32,783 nt of DNA from Chloroflexota bacterium. Lineage in GTDB: Bacteria > Chloroflexota > Dehalococcoidia > Lucifugimonadales > GCA-002723415. The notes beneath the pieces were generated by a model. The model was given only the letters and a program-made list of their open reading frames with translations. It ran no database searches and had not been told where the DNA came from. Every line of letters begins with the position of its first letter. Position 1 is the first letter of the stretch. The DNA is taken from the NCBI GenBank assembly GCA_002723415.1, contig PBOA01000016.1, positions 1 through 32,783 of the forward strand, in the 5' to 3' direction. Below, in pieces: positions 16,476-25,521 of the stretch. A program made the translations under genes and the position numbers.

Positions 16476-17734
16476 TTATAATTAGCTGATTCTTCTTTTT
16501 CTGAAATCTTACCTTCTTTTACCAATTTTGTAACGTGTTCTAAATCACGTAAATAATCTTCTATATATGGCGCATGTCCAGGTGATTGCATAAAGCGTAT
16601 AGCTTTAAATGGGAACGAGTCTTTGCCAACGAGCCAACCTCTATCTTCCATTCCTGATGCTATAGAATATATGTTTAAAGATTCAGATGAATATGCGAAC
16701 ACTGACATTACTGGCTTTCCAAGCACGTTTAAACCATTTATCGAATTTATACCATTTTGAAATCTTTTAATATAATTCATAGTGTCGGTAACTAATTTAG
16801 TATATCCTTCTATACCCAGATATTTAACTACAGCCCAAGCAGATGCAATTCCTCCTCCAGGTCTAGTTCCAGCCATATTAGGAGTTACATAATAATCTTT
16901 AGACCTGTGTGGTGGTCCCCATTCAAATATTTGATGTTTGAAAATATCTTCATCTCTAGACATTATTAAAGATGCACCTTTAGCTGTATATCCAAATTTA
17001 TGTAGATCAGCTGAAATAGATGTAACTCCAGGTACTCTAAAATCCCATATTTCTAAATCTTCACCAGATCTTTCAATAAATGGCAAGAAAAATCCACCTA
17101 CACATGCATCTACATGGAAATTTATATTATTTTTATCTGCAACTGCAGCCATTTCAGAAATAGGATCTATCATACCTAAAGTTAAACTTGGAGCTGATCC
17201 AACCATTAAAACTGTATTTTTATTAACAGCATTTAAATATGATTTCATATCAATCATTCCATCATTTAATAATGGTGTAGCTATTATTTTTAAACCAAAA
17301 TAATGAGCACCTTTCCAAAATGCTGGATGAGCTGACTCGGGTACAATCATTTCAGGATATTTAATATCTGGATGTAATAATTTAGCCCTGTCTCTAGATG
17401 CTTTTATAGCTAACAATATACTTTCAGATCCACCAGAAGTAATACTTCCAGTAGCTTTATCGGAATTAAATAAATTGGCTGCCATATCTACAAGATCTTG
17501 TTCAAATTGAGCCACACTGGAAAAAATATTTTTATATAATGCGTTTGCAGAGAAAAATTTTAAATAAGCTTCTTTGGCTATATTTAATACATCATCACCT
17601 GCTGGATAGGATACTCCTCCTGCAAGCCTTTCTTTCCATTTTAAATCTAATGTTGCTTTTTGATCCATCTCTGAAAAAATTTTAGATTTGCCTATACCTT
17701 TTAATGGAAATTTTTGTTTAATATTTTTATTCAT
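16472..17734 (-). CDS. PLP-dependent group II decarboxylase / sphingosine-1-phosphate lyase-like
   Basis: Start chosen at the ATG at 17732-17734 (420 aa), because GGGGGA lies 4 bases upstream; longer forms from 17746 or 17764 lack a ribosome site, and the longest would overlap the next gene. Fold type I PLP enzyme: TSGGSESILLA (99-109), SAHPAFWKGAHYF (134-146) with the ring-stacking His136, HVDACVGGFFLPF (207-219) with Asp209, and ISADLHKFGY (240-249) with Lys246 as PLP lysine. The HVDAC-GGF and SADxHKFGY forms are those of the sphingosine-phosphate lyase clade rather than typical glutamate decarboxylase. Bacterial members may act on aromatic or acidic amino acids or on phospho-amino alcohols. 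No sphingolipid genes are nearby, so the substrate is open. Confidence 0.85.
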   Translation of the reverse strand: MNKNIKQKFPLKGIGKSKIFSEMDQKATLDLKWKERLAGGVSYPAGDDVLNIAKEAYLKFFSANALYKNIFSSVAQFEQDLVDMAANLFNSDKATGSITSGGSESILLAIKASRDRAKLLHPDIKYPEMIVPESAHPAFWKGAHYFGLKIIATPLLNDGMIDMKSYLNAVNKNTVLMVGSAPSLTLGMIDPISEMAAVADKNNINFHVDACVGGFFLPFIERSGEDLEIWDFRVPGVTSISADLHKFGYTAKGASLIMSRDEDIFKHQIFEWGPPHRSKDYYVTPNMAGTRPGGGIASAWAVVKYLGIEGYTKLVTDTMNYIKRFQNGINSINGLNVLGKPVMSVFAYSSESLNIYSIASGMEDRGWLVGKDSFPFKAIRFMQSPGHAPYIEDYLRDLEHVTKLVKEGKISEKEESANYN

Positions 17735-17753
17735 TTTTTCCCCCATAATAATT

Positions 17754-18260
17754 TTAATTTTCAATATTATAATTCGATATTGGCTGATAATATTCTTTTA
17801 AATTATTTATATCAGTATATATTTTTACGATTCCTTGATTATGAACATCTAAATCTCTATAATAAAAAGCAATTAAATATTGGCGACATTCATTTGAATT
17901 CCACCATGTACATTCTTGAAAATCTGGTGGATGGTATATTTTTATTCTATATTTCTTACCGCTTACTTCATTATTTTTATTCAATTTTGTATTACTTTTG
18001 TTATACAACCATTCTCCAAATTTAAGTAACTCTTCATCAGATATTTTTTCTTCCCAATCTAATGAAATTGATGCACAATAATACCCTTTACAATTAGAAT
18101 CATTGTATCTAAAAAGTCTTTCACCTTGAATATTTTTTAATTGAATCAATTCAGATGAATCTAAATTAATATTATTTCCAGAGCAAGAAATATTGATAAA
18201 AAATAATATCAATATAAAAGTTATAATATAAAAATATTTATAGTTAATTATATTTATCAT
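17754..18260 (-). CDS. small putative lipoprotein
   Basis: A 168-aa protein that I do not recognise. Residues 7-25 form a hydrophobic, Ile/Phe-rich signal segment ending in NISC, where Cys26 would be lipidated; position -3 is Asn, so the lipobox is imperfect. The mature part has several Cys (a YYCAS segment and a CTWWNSNEC motif) that could form disulfides, consistent with export. The Shine-Dalgarno is weak. It lies 21 bases after the large lipoprotein protease gene and 19 bases before the decarboxylase start, so the three are probably one transcript. An envelope accessory role to the protease is only a guess. Confidence 0.7.
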   Translation of the reverse strand: MINIINYKYFYIITFILILFFINISCSGNNINLDSSELIQLKNIQGERLFRYNDSNCKGYYCASISLDWEEKISDEELLKFGEWLYNKSNTKLNKNNEVSGKKYRIKIYHPPDFQECTWWNSNECRQYLIAFYYRDLDVHNQGIVKIYTDINNLKEYYQPISNYNIEN

Positions 18261-18281
18261 ATTTATATTTTTTCTTTTTCT

Positions 18282-20747
18282 TTATTTTTTAACATTAATG
18301 GAATTTGGATCTACTCCAATAGATAAGATAGAAAAATCTTTAAAACTAGTTGATATATTAAACTTTTCATCTCCTGAATAAAAATTATTAAATATTTGTA
18401 TTCTACCTGATTCTTTTAAATTACTAAAATCTAGTTTATCTATATAAAATTCATTTATAAAAAGCCATGCATTATCTCCGAAAACCATCAATCTAATAGT
18501 ATTTTCTTTTTTATCTAAAATATTAATTTTATCTGAATAATTAGATTGAATTAGTTTCCATGCAGTTGCTGGTGTCCAAATAAAGTGATTCCAATTACCT
18601 TCCTCAGTAATTAGAATACAATGTGTCCCGTAAACTTGATTATTCCTTATAAATAAACCTGGACTCCATGATTCAGGATTTGAATCATCGAAATAAAAAG
18701 TAGCTTTAATTATTGAGTCAGCAACATATAGATTACTATTATATGTATCTATCATCCCATTTCCTAATTCTTCTATTTTGCCATTAGATTCAAAAAACGC
18801 TGTTTCTAGTGATTTAATAGTTATATTATTAAATAGAGTACTTTCACCATAATATTCATCACCAGTAAACCATGATCCTATAGGTTGAATATCTCCATTA
18901 CCTGTCCATAAGCTCAAATCTAGTTCACTAACAAATTTATTATTGATAAATAACCAACCTTTATTATCGATTGATATAATCTTTAAAATATTTTTTTCAT
19001 TTAATCCTAATTTAATCTGAGAAGAGTAATTACCGTAAGTTATATCTTCATCACTTAAATTTCTATTACGGGCATAATGAAACCAATTACCTTTACTATT
19101 TATACCTATAGAATGGAGTTGAGAACTATTATTACGTCTAATTAAAAAACCTGAACTCCAATTTCGATTTTTATCATAGTGCGGTGGATAGATAGTTGCT
19201 TCAATCGCAGTATTTAAAAAGTTTGTATTTGTTGTTTCTGAAGGAACGAAATTATCATCTGGGTTATGGTCTAAAATTATATCTTCTGGACCATAATTAT
19301 ATTTGGAATTTACAAATAAAGGTTCTGGAGTAGGAGTAATGTCAGTAATATTTTTTGTATTTGTTACTGATTTATCGATTGAGAAAGTTTTTAATAAATT
19401 ATTAACTTTATTTTTTGATTCATGCCATGATGATATTTCAGATTCTGTATATATAGAATATCCCAATCCTGAATTAGTTAAGAAATATTCAACTCCTTTA
19501 TGTGTAAAATCATTCTCTGGTCTTTTCCAAGTTTCGATTATTTCGTAGGTATTTATATCATCTAATTTAACCTGGTTTACAGATAATCTCTCATAATTTT
19601 CAAAATTTTGATTTGAGGAGATTTCTATTCTTTTATCAGCATATTCCTTACTTGTTACATTATCATTAATTTTATGAACCAAAATATATATTCTTGCACT
19701 AGATTCTTTATCGTATATCATTACAAAATCTGGTCTTACTTCATAAGCATTCCATGTATCTGACAAACTAATTTGATATGGATAAATACTGTTAATAAAT
19801 ACATTGCTATCATTTGCATTACCTTCAATTAATTTGTTTATAGAATTAATTGCTTCATCCATAGATATTGCAAAATTAATTCCTTCAGCTGATTTTGCAA
19901 CAGCAGTATTGATTCCTATAATATTTCCGTAAAGATCAACTAAAGGACCACCACTATTACCAGGATTTATAGCTGTATCAGTCTGTAATGCTGTTAAATT
20001 GCCGAACACATTCGGACGGAAAGCAGAAACCATACCTTTTGTAAAAGTAGCATTTCCTGGCAAGTCGAGTGCATAACCCATAGCCAATACTTCATCTCCT
20101 ACTGATGGTCTTTTAAGTGTTCCAAAACTAATTGGCTCAAGGTTATAACCTTCAATAGCTAATAAAGCAATATCTTCATTTATATTTTTATTTAATACTA
20201 ATGCTTTTCTTTTATTTTCATCATATATAGTAACTAAAACTTCTAATTCATCCCCAACTACATGAGCATTAGTAATTATTAATCCATTATTAGAAATCAA
20301 AAACCCTGTACCAACAGAATCATTCGCTTCAATTTTTACTACAGAAGGTCTAAGTATTTTGGCGATCTCACTATAAGAGGGTTGGGTATTTTCTTCAGTA
20401 TTGTTTATTGTTACAGGAGTAGGTGTTTTTGTTGGAATGGCTGTAGGAACTATTGTTGGAGTTGGTATAGGAATTGGAGTTGCAGTAGGTATAGGTAAAG
20501 CGGTTGCAGTAGGAGTTATTGTAGGTATAACTGTAGGAGGGGATTCAGTTAATTTAGCATATGCCGTGGCATCAGAAATTAATTGTGCCCTAGCTTGTAC
20601 AGTTGCTTCAACAATATTCTCTCTCTTAATAATTACCGATTCTATCGTTGGTATTAATCCAAAATTATTATTTATATTCTCCTCACCCGAACATGATATT
20701 AATATGGGTGCTAAAATAATAAGAAAAATTTTATTAATTTTATACAT
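18282..20747 (-). CDS. stalked lipoprotein trypsin-like protease with PsbP-like and tandem beta-sandwich domains
   Basis: An 821-aa HtrA-type serine protease anchored outside the cytoplasmic membrane. A lipoprotein signal ends at LISC (Cys19). A helical segment (35-65) and a Thr/Pro stalk (69-113) precede the protease domain (about 125-310) with the triad His162 (TNAHVV), Asp192 (EDIALL) and Ser265 (NPGNSGGPL). No PDZ domain follows. Instead residues about 320-465 resemble a PsbP/MOG1-like domain (YPYQISLSDTW, VEYFLTNSGLGYS), followed by two similar beta-sandwich domains (about 495-645 and 660-815) that share the pattern SxGxxIR...GNW..., WLFIN and SGDEx(F/Y). These look like concanavalin-like lectin folds. 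It likely cleaves or senses proteins at the cell surface. It heads an operon with the small lipoprotein and decarboxylase. Confidence 0.88.
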   Translation of the reverse strand: MYKINKIFLIILAPILISCSGEENINNNFGLIPTIESVIIKRENIVEATVQARAQLISDATAYAKLTESPPTVIPTITPTATALPIPTATPIPIPTPTIVPTAIPTKTPTPVTINNTEENTQPSYSEIAKILRPSVVKIEANDSVGTGFLISNNGLIITNAHVVGDELEVLVTIYDENKRKALVLNKNINEDIALLAIEGYNLEPISFGTLKRPSVGDEVLAMGYALDLPGNATFTKGMVSAFRPNVFGNLTALQTDTAINPGNSGGPLVDLYGNIIGINTAVAKSAEGINFAISMDEAINSINKLIEGNANDSNVFINSIYPYQISLSDTWNAYEVRPDFVMIYDKESSARIYILVHKINDNVTSKEYADKRIEISSNQNFENYERLSVNQVKLDDINTYEIIETWKRPENDFTHKGVEYFLTNSGLGYSIYTESEISSWHESKNKVNNLLKTFSIDKSVTNTKNITDITPTPEPLFVNSKYNYGPEDIILDHNPDDNFVPSETTNTNFLNTAIEATIYPPHYDKNRNWSSGFLIRRNNSSQLHSIGINSKGNWFHYARNRNLSDEDITYGNYSSQIKLGLNEKNILKIISIDNKGWLFINNKFVSELDLSLWTGNGDIQPIGSWFTGDEYYGESTLFNNITIKSLETAFFESNGKIEELGNGMIDTYNSNLYVADSIIKATFYFDDSNPESWSPGLFIRNNQVYGTHCILITEEGNWNHFIWTPATAWKLIQSNYSDKINILDKKENTIRLMVFGDNAWLFINEFYIDKLDFSNLKESGRIQIFNNFYSGDEKFNISTSFKDFSILSIGVDPNSINVKK

Positions 20748-20754
20748 TTAATCA

Positions 20755-20788
20755 CTTATTTTATAATAATGTTTTATTATTTATTAAG
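20755..20788 (-). terminator. imperfect AT hairpin at end of threonine dehydrogenase gene
   Basis: Fifteen-base arms (20755-20769 and 20774-20788) pair at 12 of 15 positions around a 4-base loop, overlapping the stop codon at 20777-20779. Position between two same-strand transcription units suggests a terminator for the dipeptidase-RHH-dehydrogenase operon. Support is weak because of base composition. Confidence 0.35.
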
Positions 20789-21733
20789 TTTTAATTTTAA
20801 GTTATATAGCATATCATCTACCATTTGATTAATGTTATATTTTGCTTTCCAATTCCATTCTTCTTTTGCTATATTATCATCAAGACTATTTGGCCATGAA
20901 TCAGCTATAGATTGTCTTAAAGGATCTATTTTATATAACATTTTGAAATCTGGAATACGTTCTTTAATTGATTTTGCTAGTTCTTTTGGAGTAAAGCTCA
21001 TAGAATTTATGTTAAAGTCAACTTTATGTTTTAATTGGGATTTTTCTGCGTTGAGTAAATTAACAAGAGCATTTATTGCATCTGGCATATATATCATAGG
21101 TAATTTAGTGTTTTTATCAAGGAAACAAGTATATTCTTTTTCTAATATAGCTTTATAAAAAATGTCAACTGCGTAATCTGTAGTTCCAGCAGTAGGTTCT
21201 CTTTTCCAACTAATTACACCTGGTAATCTTATACCTCTCACATCTATTCCTTTTTTATCAGAATAATAATTACCAATAAGTTCTGTAAATACTTTTGAAA
21301 TACCATAAATTGTGTTTGGATTTTGAATAGTATCATTAGGTGTCATTTCCTTTGGTGTATATGAACCAAAAGCTGCTATTGAACTAACTAGCATAACTTG
21401 CTTTACATTATTAGATTTTGATGCTTCAAGTATATTAATAAGTCCAGTAAAATTAACTTCATAAGATAATAAATATTCTTTCTCTGCTAATGCAGATAAA
21501 ATAGAAGCTAGATTAAAAATAGTATCAATATTATATTTTTGAATATTTTCTTCTATTTGTTTTTTATTTCTTATATCAATATATGTATATGGGCCTTTAT
21601 TTAAAATATGATCCGGCAAATCATTTTGGTATCCAGCTGAAATTACATTATTAAAACCGAATGTTTTTTGTAAAACTGGAACAAGATCAGATCCTATTTG
21701 GCCTCCGGCTCCAATTACTAATATTTTTTTCAT
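20777..21733 (-). CDS. tdh: L-threonine 3-dehydrogenase, SDR (epimerase-like) type
   Basis: A 318-aa extended SDR that should oxidise L-threonine with NAD to 2-amino-3-oxobutyrate, the substrate of Kbl. The Rossmann motif is GAGGQIGSDL (8-17). The NLASILSALAEKEYLLS region, SSIAAFG (132-138), catalytic Tyr-x-x-x-Lys in YGISK (143-148 region), LPGVISW, TTDYAVDIFYKA, CFLDKNTKLPMIYMPDA and SIADSWPNSLDD follow the order seen in UDP-galactose-epimerase-like threonine dehydrogenases of Flavobacterium and trypanosomes. These motifs distinguish it from nucleotide-sugar epimerases. AAAGG precedes the ATG. It follows the ribbon-helix-helix gene by 9 bases. The partner kbl is about 16 kb away in a different operon. 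Confidence 0.92.
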   Translation of the reverse strand: MKKILVIGAGGQIGSDLVPVLQKTFGFNNVISAGYQNDLPDHILNKGPYTYIDIRNKKQIEENIQKYNIDTIFNLASILSALAEKEYLLSYEVNFTGLINILEASKSNNVKQVMLVSSIAAFGSYTPKEMTPNDTIQNPNTIYGISKVFTELIGNYYSDKKGIDVRGIRLPGVISWKREPTAGTTDYAVDIFYKAILEKEYTCFLDKNTKLPMIYMPDAINALVNLLNAEKSQLKHKVDFNINSMSFTPKELAKSIKERIPDFKMLYKIDPLRQSIADSWPNSLDDNIAKEEWNWKAKYNINQMVDDMLYNLKLKLNK

Positions 21734-21742
21734 TAAAAGCCT

Positions 21743-21934
21743 TTAGCAAAAACGACAGCGCGTATTATCTTTAGAGAATATTTGAAATATATCTGCATCA
21801 TTAGCAATATAATCTAAAAGAATTCTAATTGTCTTTGAATTACTTGATATTTTATATTTTTCTTTTATATCTTCAATTAAGTCTAAGTGCGTAGTATCTA
21901 TTTCAAATTCAATATTTAATCTATTTTTTGGCAT
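21743..21934 (-). CDS. ribbon-helix-helix-type small protein with Cys tail
   Basis: A 63-aa protein from the ATG at 21932-21934, chosen because GAGG lies about 7 bases upstream; an in-frame ATG at 21974-21976 has no ribosome site. Residues 4-11 form a polar-hydrophobic strand (NRLNIEFE), followed by two helices (about 12-25 and 29-40) in the order expected of a CopG/Arc-type ribbon-helix-helix DNA-binding fold, with SSNSKTIRILLDY at the second helix. The C-terminus ends TRCRFC, giving two closely spaced Cys that could bind metal or sense redox state. It lies 57 bases after the dipeptidase gene and 9 before the threonine dehydrogenase, so a regulatory role for this operon is plausible but unproven. 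Confidence 0.7.
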   Translation of the reverse strand: MPKNRLNIEFEIDTTHLDLIEDIKEKYKISSNSKTIRILLDYIANDADIFQIFSKDNTRCRFC

Positions 21935-21991
21935 ATTCAACCTCGTTAAAATAATATCTTTATTGTATTTTAACATTAATTTATAAAATTT

Positions 21992-23197
21992 TTATAATCC
22001 AGTCACATCTTCTAAAACTCTTAATACATTTAATCCTAATATTTTTCTTATGTCTTGATCAGTATAATTTCTATTCAACAATTCTTGAGTAATTAAAGGT
22101 ATTTTTGAGCAATCTTCCATACCGGTTGGGGTTCTAGATCCATCAAAATCAGAACCTAACCCAACATGGTCAATACCAGCAATATTTACCATATGGTCTA
22201 TATGATCAATTATTTCTGTATATATTGGTTGCTTTAAAAGGGGCGCAGAGAGTTTATTATGTTCAATATTTATTTTTTTAAGATATTCTTGATGTGTATT
22301 TGAACCAATCTTATGTGTAGATTCTAACTTCTTAATTTCATCTTGTTTCCATATATCTATTTTACGAGTTTCTTGGTTGCATTGATTTGAAACAAATGTT
22401 ACTTCATAATTAACACAGACAACACCATTGTTTTTAGATACAGCTTTCAATTGATCATCATCAATATTTCTTGGGTTTTGTGTTATTGAATAAGCAGAAG
22501 AATGAGATGCCATAACTGGTTTATTGGTCGTCTCAATTACATCCCAAAAAGTTTTTCTTGCAACATGTGATATATCAATTATCATGCCAATTTTATTCAT
22601 TTCTTTAATAACTTTTCTACCAAATTCAGTTAATCCATTATGTCTAGTTTCATATTTTAACCATCCATTATTCTCATGGATAAGTTTGCTTTTCTTCCAA
22701 CCAATAATTGCGTCATTACTAGCTTCATCTTGAATTCCATCAGCCCAATTATTACTCATATTATGAGTTAATGTCATATATCTAACCCCTCTAGAATAAA
22801 AGTTGTTTAAAACATCTAAACTATCAACTATTGCATGTCCTCCTTCAACACATAAAATTCCTGCTATTTTATCTTCTTTTCTAATTCTAACTACATCAGA
22901 TGCTGTTTTTGCTTGAACTAAAATTTCTGGGTATTTAATACATAAATTATCAAATGCATCAAAATATTGGTTAGCTCTTTTAACTGCTTCTTGTACTGTA
23001 AATCTTTCAGAGTCTACAAATGCTGCAAAAAATTGAGCATTTTGGTTACCAGATTTCATTCGCGGTAAATCCATATGTCCTTTCAAAGTATTAGTACCAA
23101 AGTCTTCCTTATCATCAACAATTCTTCCTAAACTGTCTGAATGTGTATCAAAAACCAATGATGAAAAATGCAATTCTCTAGCTTTACCAGATATCAT
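21992..23197 (-). CDS. membrane (renal-type) dipeptidase, M19 family
   Basis: A 401-aa zinc dipeptidase of the amidohydrolase-fold M19 family, which hydrolyses a wide range of dipeptides, often including D-amino acid or dehydro forms. Metal ligands are visible: His19 and Asp21 (DTHSDS), Glu118 (CVEGGHA), His211 (IDISHVA) and His232 (MASHSSA), with the catalytic-site Asp in GLGSDFDG near residue 353. THNMSNNWADG (144-154) is also typical. There is no signal peptide, so a cytoplasmic location is likely, as in many bacterial homologues. GAGGAG precedes the ATG. It is first in an operon with the RHH protein and threonine dehydrogenase and could feed amino acids to that route. Confidence 0.93.
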   Translation of the reverse strand: MISGKARELHFSSLVFDTHSDSLGRIVDDKEDFGTNTLKGHMDLPRMKSGNQNAQFFAAFVDSERFTVQEAVKRANQYFDAFDNLCIKYPEILVQAKTASDVVRIRKEDKIAGILCVEGGHAIVDSLDVLNNFYSRGVRYMTLTHNMSNNWADGIQDEASNDAIIGWKKSKLIHENNGWLKYETRHNGLTEFGRKVIKEMNKIGMIIDISHVARKTFWDVIETTNKPVMASHSSAYSITQNPRNIDDDQLKAVSKNNGVVCVNYEVTFVSNQCNQETRKIDIWKQDEIKKLESTHKIGSNTHQEYLKKINIEHNKLSAPLLKQPIYTEIIDHIDHMVNIAGIDHVGLGSDFDGSRTPTGMEDCSKIPLITQELLNRNYTDQDIRKILGLNVLRVLEDVTGL

Positions 23198-23294
23198 TAT
23201 GAATACTCCTCAAAATGTGTAATATGAAAATGCTTAAATTAATTTGCTAAATTTTCGTAATACATATTTAACCTTAAACAAATATATGTTAATT

Positions 23295-23300
23295 TATAAT
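23295..23300 (+). promoter_or_regulatory. possible -10 element of ThDP enzyme operon
   Basis: A consensus TATAAT lies 28 bases before the ATG at 23328, with AGGAG between (23313-23317). No convincing -35 hexamer is visible at 16-18 bases upstream. The implied leader would be about 20 bases. Confidence 0.3.
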
Positions 23301-23327
23301 ATAAATACATTTTAGGAGAATAGCAAT

Positions 23328-24995
23328 ATGGAAATTATGAGCGGTAAAAAAGCTCTACTTGAAATGCTTAAACAGGAAGGAATTAAACATATTTTTGGAA
23401 ACCCTGGAACTAGCGAAGGTCCAATCATTGACATGTTAGGAGATTATCCTGAGTTAAAATATTTTTTAACATTACAAGAAAGTGTTGCAATAGGTATGGC
23501 AGAATCATATGCAAGATTAACAGGTAAAGCTTCATTTGTTAGTCTACATGTAGATAGTGGTCTAGCAAATGGAATTGCTCTTATGTTAGATGCATATAAC
23601 ACTGGTACTCCTATGGTTGTTACTTCAGCAAATTATGATGTGAGAAAATTAACAGAAAACAAAACTGATTTAGCAGAATTAGTAAGACCTGTAACAAAAT
23701 GGTCAGTTGAATTAACACATCCAGAACAAATTCCTAGTGCAATAAGAAGAGCATTTAATGAAGCTAATAGTCACCCTAAAGGACCTGTTTATGTTGGATT
23801 TACTTCAAATTGTCTTGAAGAAGAAGCTGAAATGAATATAATTCCATCAGCAAATATATATGCAAACAATTACCCTGATCCTATTGCTTTAAATAAAGCT
23901 TCAGAGTTAATTCTTCAGTCAAAATCTATTCTAATACTTACAGGAGATAGAGTTGCTGATGATGATGCTGTTAATGAAGTAGTTCAGTTAGCTGAGATAC
24001 TAGGATCTCCCGTATATCAATCAAGAGGCGCTGAAGTTTCTTTCCCTACTAACCATCCTCAATATTTTGGAATACATTCTCTTAGAAGTAAAAGTTCGCG
24101 TGAAATTATAAAAGATTTCGATTTAGTAATTACAATAGGTATGGATACATTTGAAGAATTATTTTATTGGGGAGATGTTATTCTAGATTCTTCTACTAAG
24201 CTTATACATATCGATTCTGTACCAGGTAAAGTTGGAAAATCAGAACCAACAGATATAGGTATTGTATCTAATTGTAAACATGCTCTTTTAGAGCTTCATA
24301 AAATATTAGATAAAAGTATTAAAAACAATCATATTTCATTATTTTCTGAAATACAAAATAAAACTAGAGCAAATGTTATTAAAAATAATAATGAGTTTGA
24401 ATCTTCATTTGTAACAAATTGGGATAAGGAACCAATAATACCAGCAAGAATGATGTATGAAATTTCAAATAGTATTCCTGATAATTCAATTGTAATCGAT
24501 GACTCAGTAAGTAATAGAACTGTTTTGAGGCATTATATTAACGCAAATAAACCTGGAGATTTATTAGGTGTTAGAGGGCAATCAATTGGAGGAGGAATTG
24601 GAGCAACTTTAGGTGCTAAAGTCGCTTACCCTGATAGACCTGTATTTGGAATTATTGGTGATGGGAGTGCTATGATGACAATACAAGGGTTATGGACTGC
24701 TGCCAATGATAATATACCTTCAATTTTTATTATTTGTAATAATGGTATGTACAGAGTATTAAAAGTAAATTTTGGTATATATCAAAAAGAAATATTAAAT
24801 GTAGATGAACCTGCAGGTGAAAAATTATTGTATTCTGATTTTGGAATTCCGTTTGATATGGCAGGTATTGCTAAATGTATGGGATTAAATTCAGAAAGAG
24901 TTTTATATCCAAATGATATTGGGCCAGCTATAAAAAGAGCAATTAAATCGCAAAAACCATCATTAATTGATATAGTAATAGATGGTTCATTATAA
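23328..24995 (+). CDS. thiamine-diphosphate-dependent enzyme, benzoylformate decarboxylase-like
   Basis: A 555-aa three-domain ThDP enzyme of the decarboxylase/acetolactate-synthase family, acting on a 2-oxo acid in the cytoplasm. The N-terminal PYR domain has FGNPGTSEGP (23-32), which resembles benzoylformate decarboxylase, and the cofactor-activating Glu51 (TLQESVA). The central domain spans about 190-330. The C-terminal PP domain has the Mg/ThDP motif GDGSAMM (444-450) through CNNGMY (about 471-476). AGGAG precedes the start. True acetolactate synthases carry different active-site segments and an FAD site, which are not evident. Substrate uncertain: benzoylformate-like, oxalyl-CoA-like or sulfopyruvate-like acids are alternatives. 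A Yip1 gene follows after 13 bases. Confidence 0.88.
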   Translation: MEIMSGKKALLEMLKQEGIKHIFGNPGTSEGPIIDMLGDYPELKYFLTLQESVAIGMAESYARLTGKASFVSLHVDSGLANGIALMLDAYNTGTPMVVTSANYDVRKLTENKTDLAELVRPVTKWSVELTHPEQIPSAIRRAFNEANSHPKGPVYVGFTSNCLEEEAEMNIIPSANIYANNYPDPIALNKASELILQSKSILILTGDRVADDDAVNEVVQLAEILGSPVYQSRGAEVSFPTNHPQYFGIHSLRSKSSREIIKDFDLVITIGMDTFEELFYWGDVILDSSTKLIHIDSVPGKVGKSEPTDIGIVSNCKHALLELHKILDKSIKNNHISLFSEIQNKTRANVIKNNNEFESSFVTNWDKEPIIPARMMYEISNSIPDNSIVIDDSVSNRTVLRHYINANKPGDLLGVRGQSIGGGIGATLGAKVAYPDRPVFGIIGDGSAMMTIQGLWTAANDNIPSIFIICNNGMYRVLKVNFGIYQKEILNVDEPAGEKLLYSDFGIPFDMAGIAKCMGLNSERVLYPNDIGPAIKRAIKSQKPSLIDIVIDGSL

Positions 24996-25008
24996 ATAAA
25001 GGATAAAT

Positions 25009-25521
25009 ATGATTAATAGAATAATCGGAGTATTGACACTAAACGTTAATACCTATGAAGAAATTGAAGCTGATAAGAATGCAACTATACAATCTTTTAG
25101 TATTGTTGTTTTATCATCTATAGTTACTGCAATAATACTAAAACCTGATACAGGTTTTTCTTTACCAAATTTTATATCTGCAATTATTATAGGTATATTT
25201 CTATGGGGACTATGGGCATTAGTTACAATGTTTGTAGGTACAAAACTTTTACCTACTCAGGAAACAAGTTCAAATTGGGGAGAATTAGCACGAACTACTG
25301 GTTATGCTCAAGCACCTAAATTATTCTCAATTTTTGCACTAATACCAATATTAACTACTATAGTTTTATTTATTGTAGGAATATGGAATTTGATTACTAT
25401 GATTATTGCTATAAGACAGGCTTTAGATTATACATCTACTTGGAGAGCTGTATTTGTTGTATTGTTAGGATTTTTACCTTATGCGATTATTGCATCATTA
25501 GTAATATCACTTTTGCAATAA
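25009..25521 (+). CDS. Yip1-family membrane protein
   Basis: A 170-aa protein with about five membrane segments (near 31-45, 54-75, 104-118, 120-134 and 146-168). The segment ARTTGYAQAPKLF followed by a double hydrophobic stretch and AIRQALDY fits the bacterial branch of the Yip1 domain family, whose role is unknown. GGAT precedes the ATG. It follows the ThDP enzyme by 13 bases, so they share a transcript, but a functional link is not evident. Its last 15 bases overlap the 3' end of the convergent VOC gene. Confidence 0.8.
   Translation: MINRIIGVLTLNVNTYEEIEADKNATIQSFSIVVLSSIVTAIILKPDTGFSLPNFISAIIIGIFLWGLWALVTMFVGTKLLPTQETSSNWGELARTTGYAQAPKLFSIFALIPILTTIVLFIVGIWNLITMIIAIRQALDYTSTWRAVFVVLLGFLPYAIIASLVISLLQ

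Noticed and set aside
17714..18025. Open frame on + over the small lipoprotein
   Set aside because: Antisense to the lipoprotein gene, which has a signal peptide and operon spacing; the + frame is only composition driven.
20401..20751. Val/Gly-rich open frame on + strand
   Set aside because: It is the antisense of the Thr/Pro stalk codons and signal peptide of the protease gene; the low complexity is an artefact.
21743..21934. Antitoxin of a toxin-antitoxin pair
   Set aside because: The fold fits some antitoxins, but neighbours are a dipeptidase and a threonine dehydrogenase, and no toxin-like gene is adjacent.
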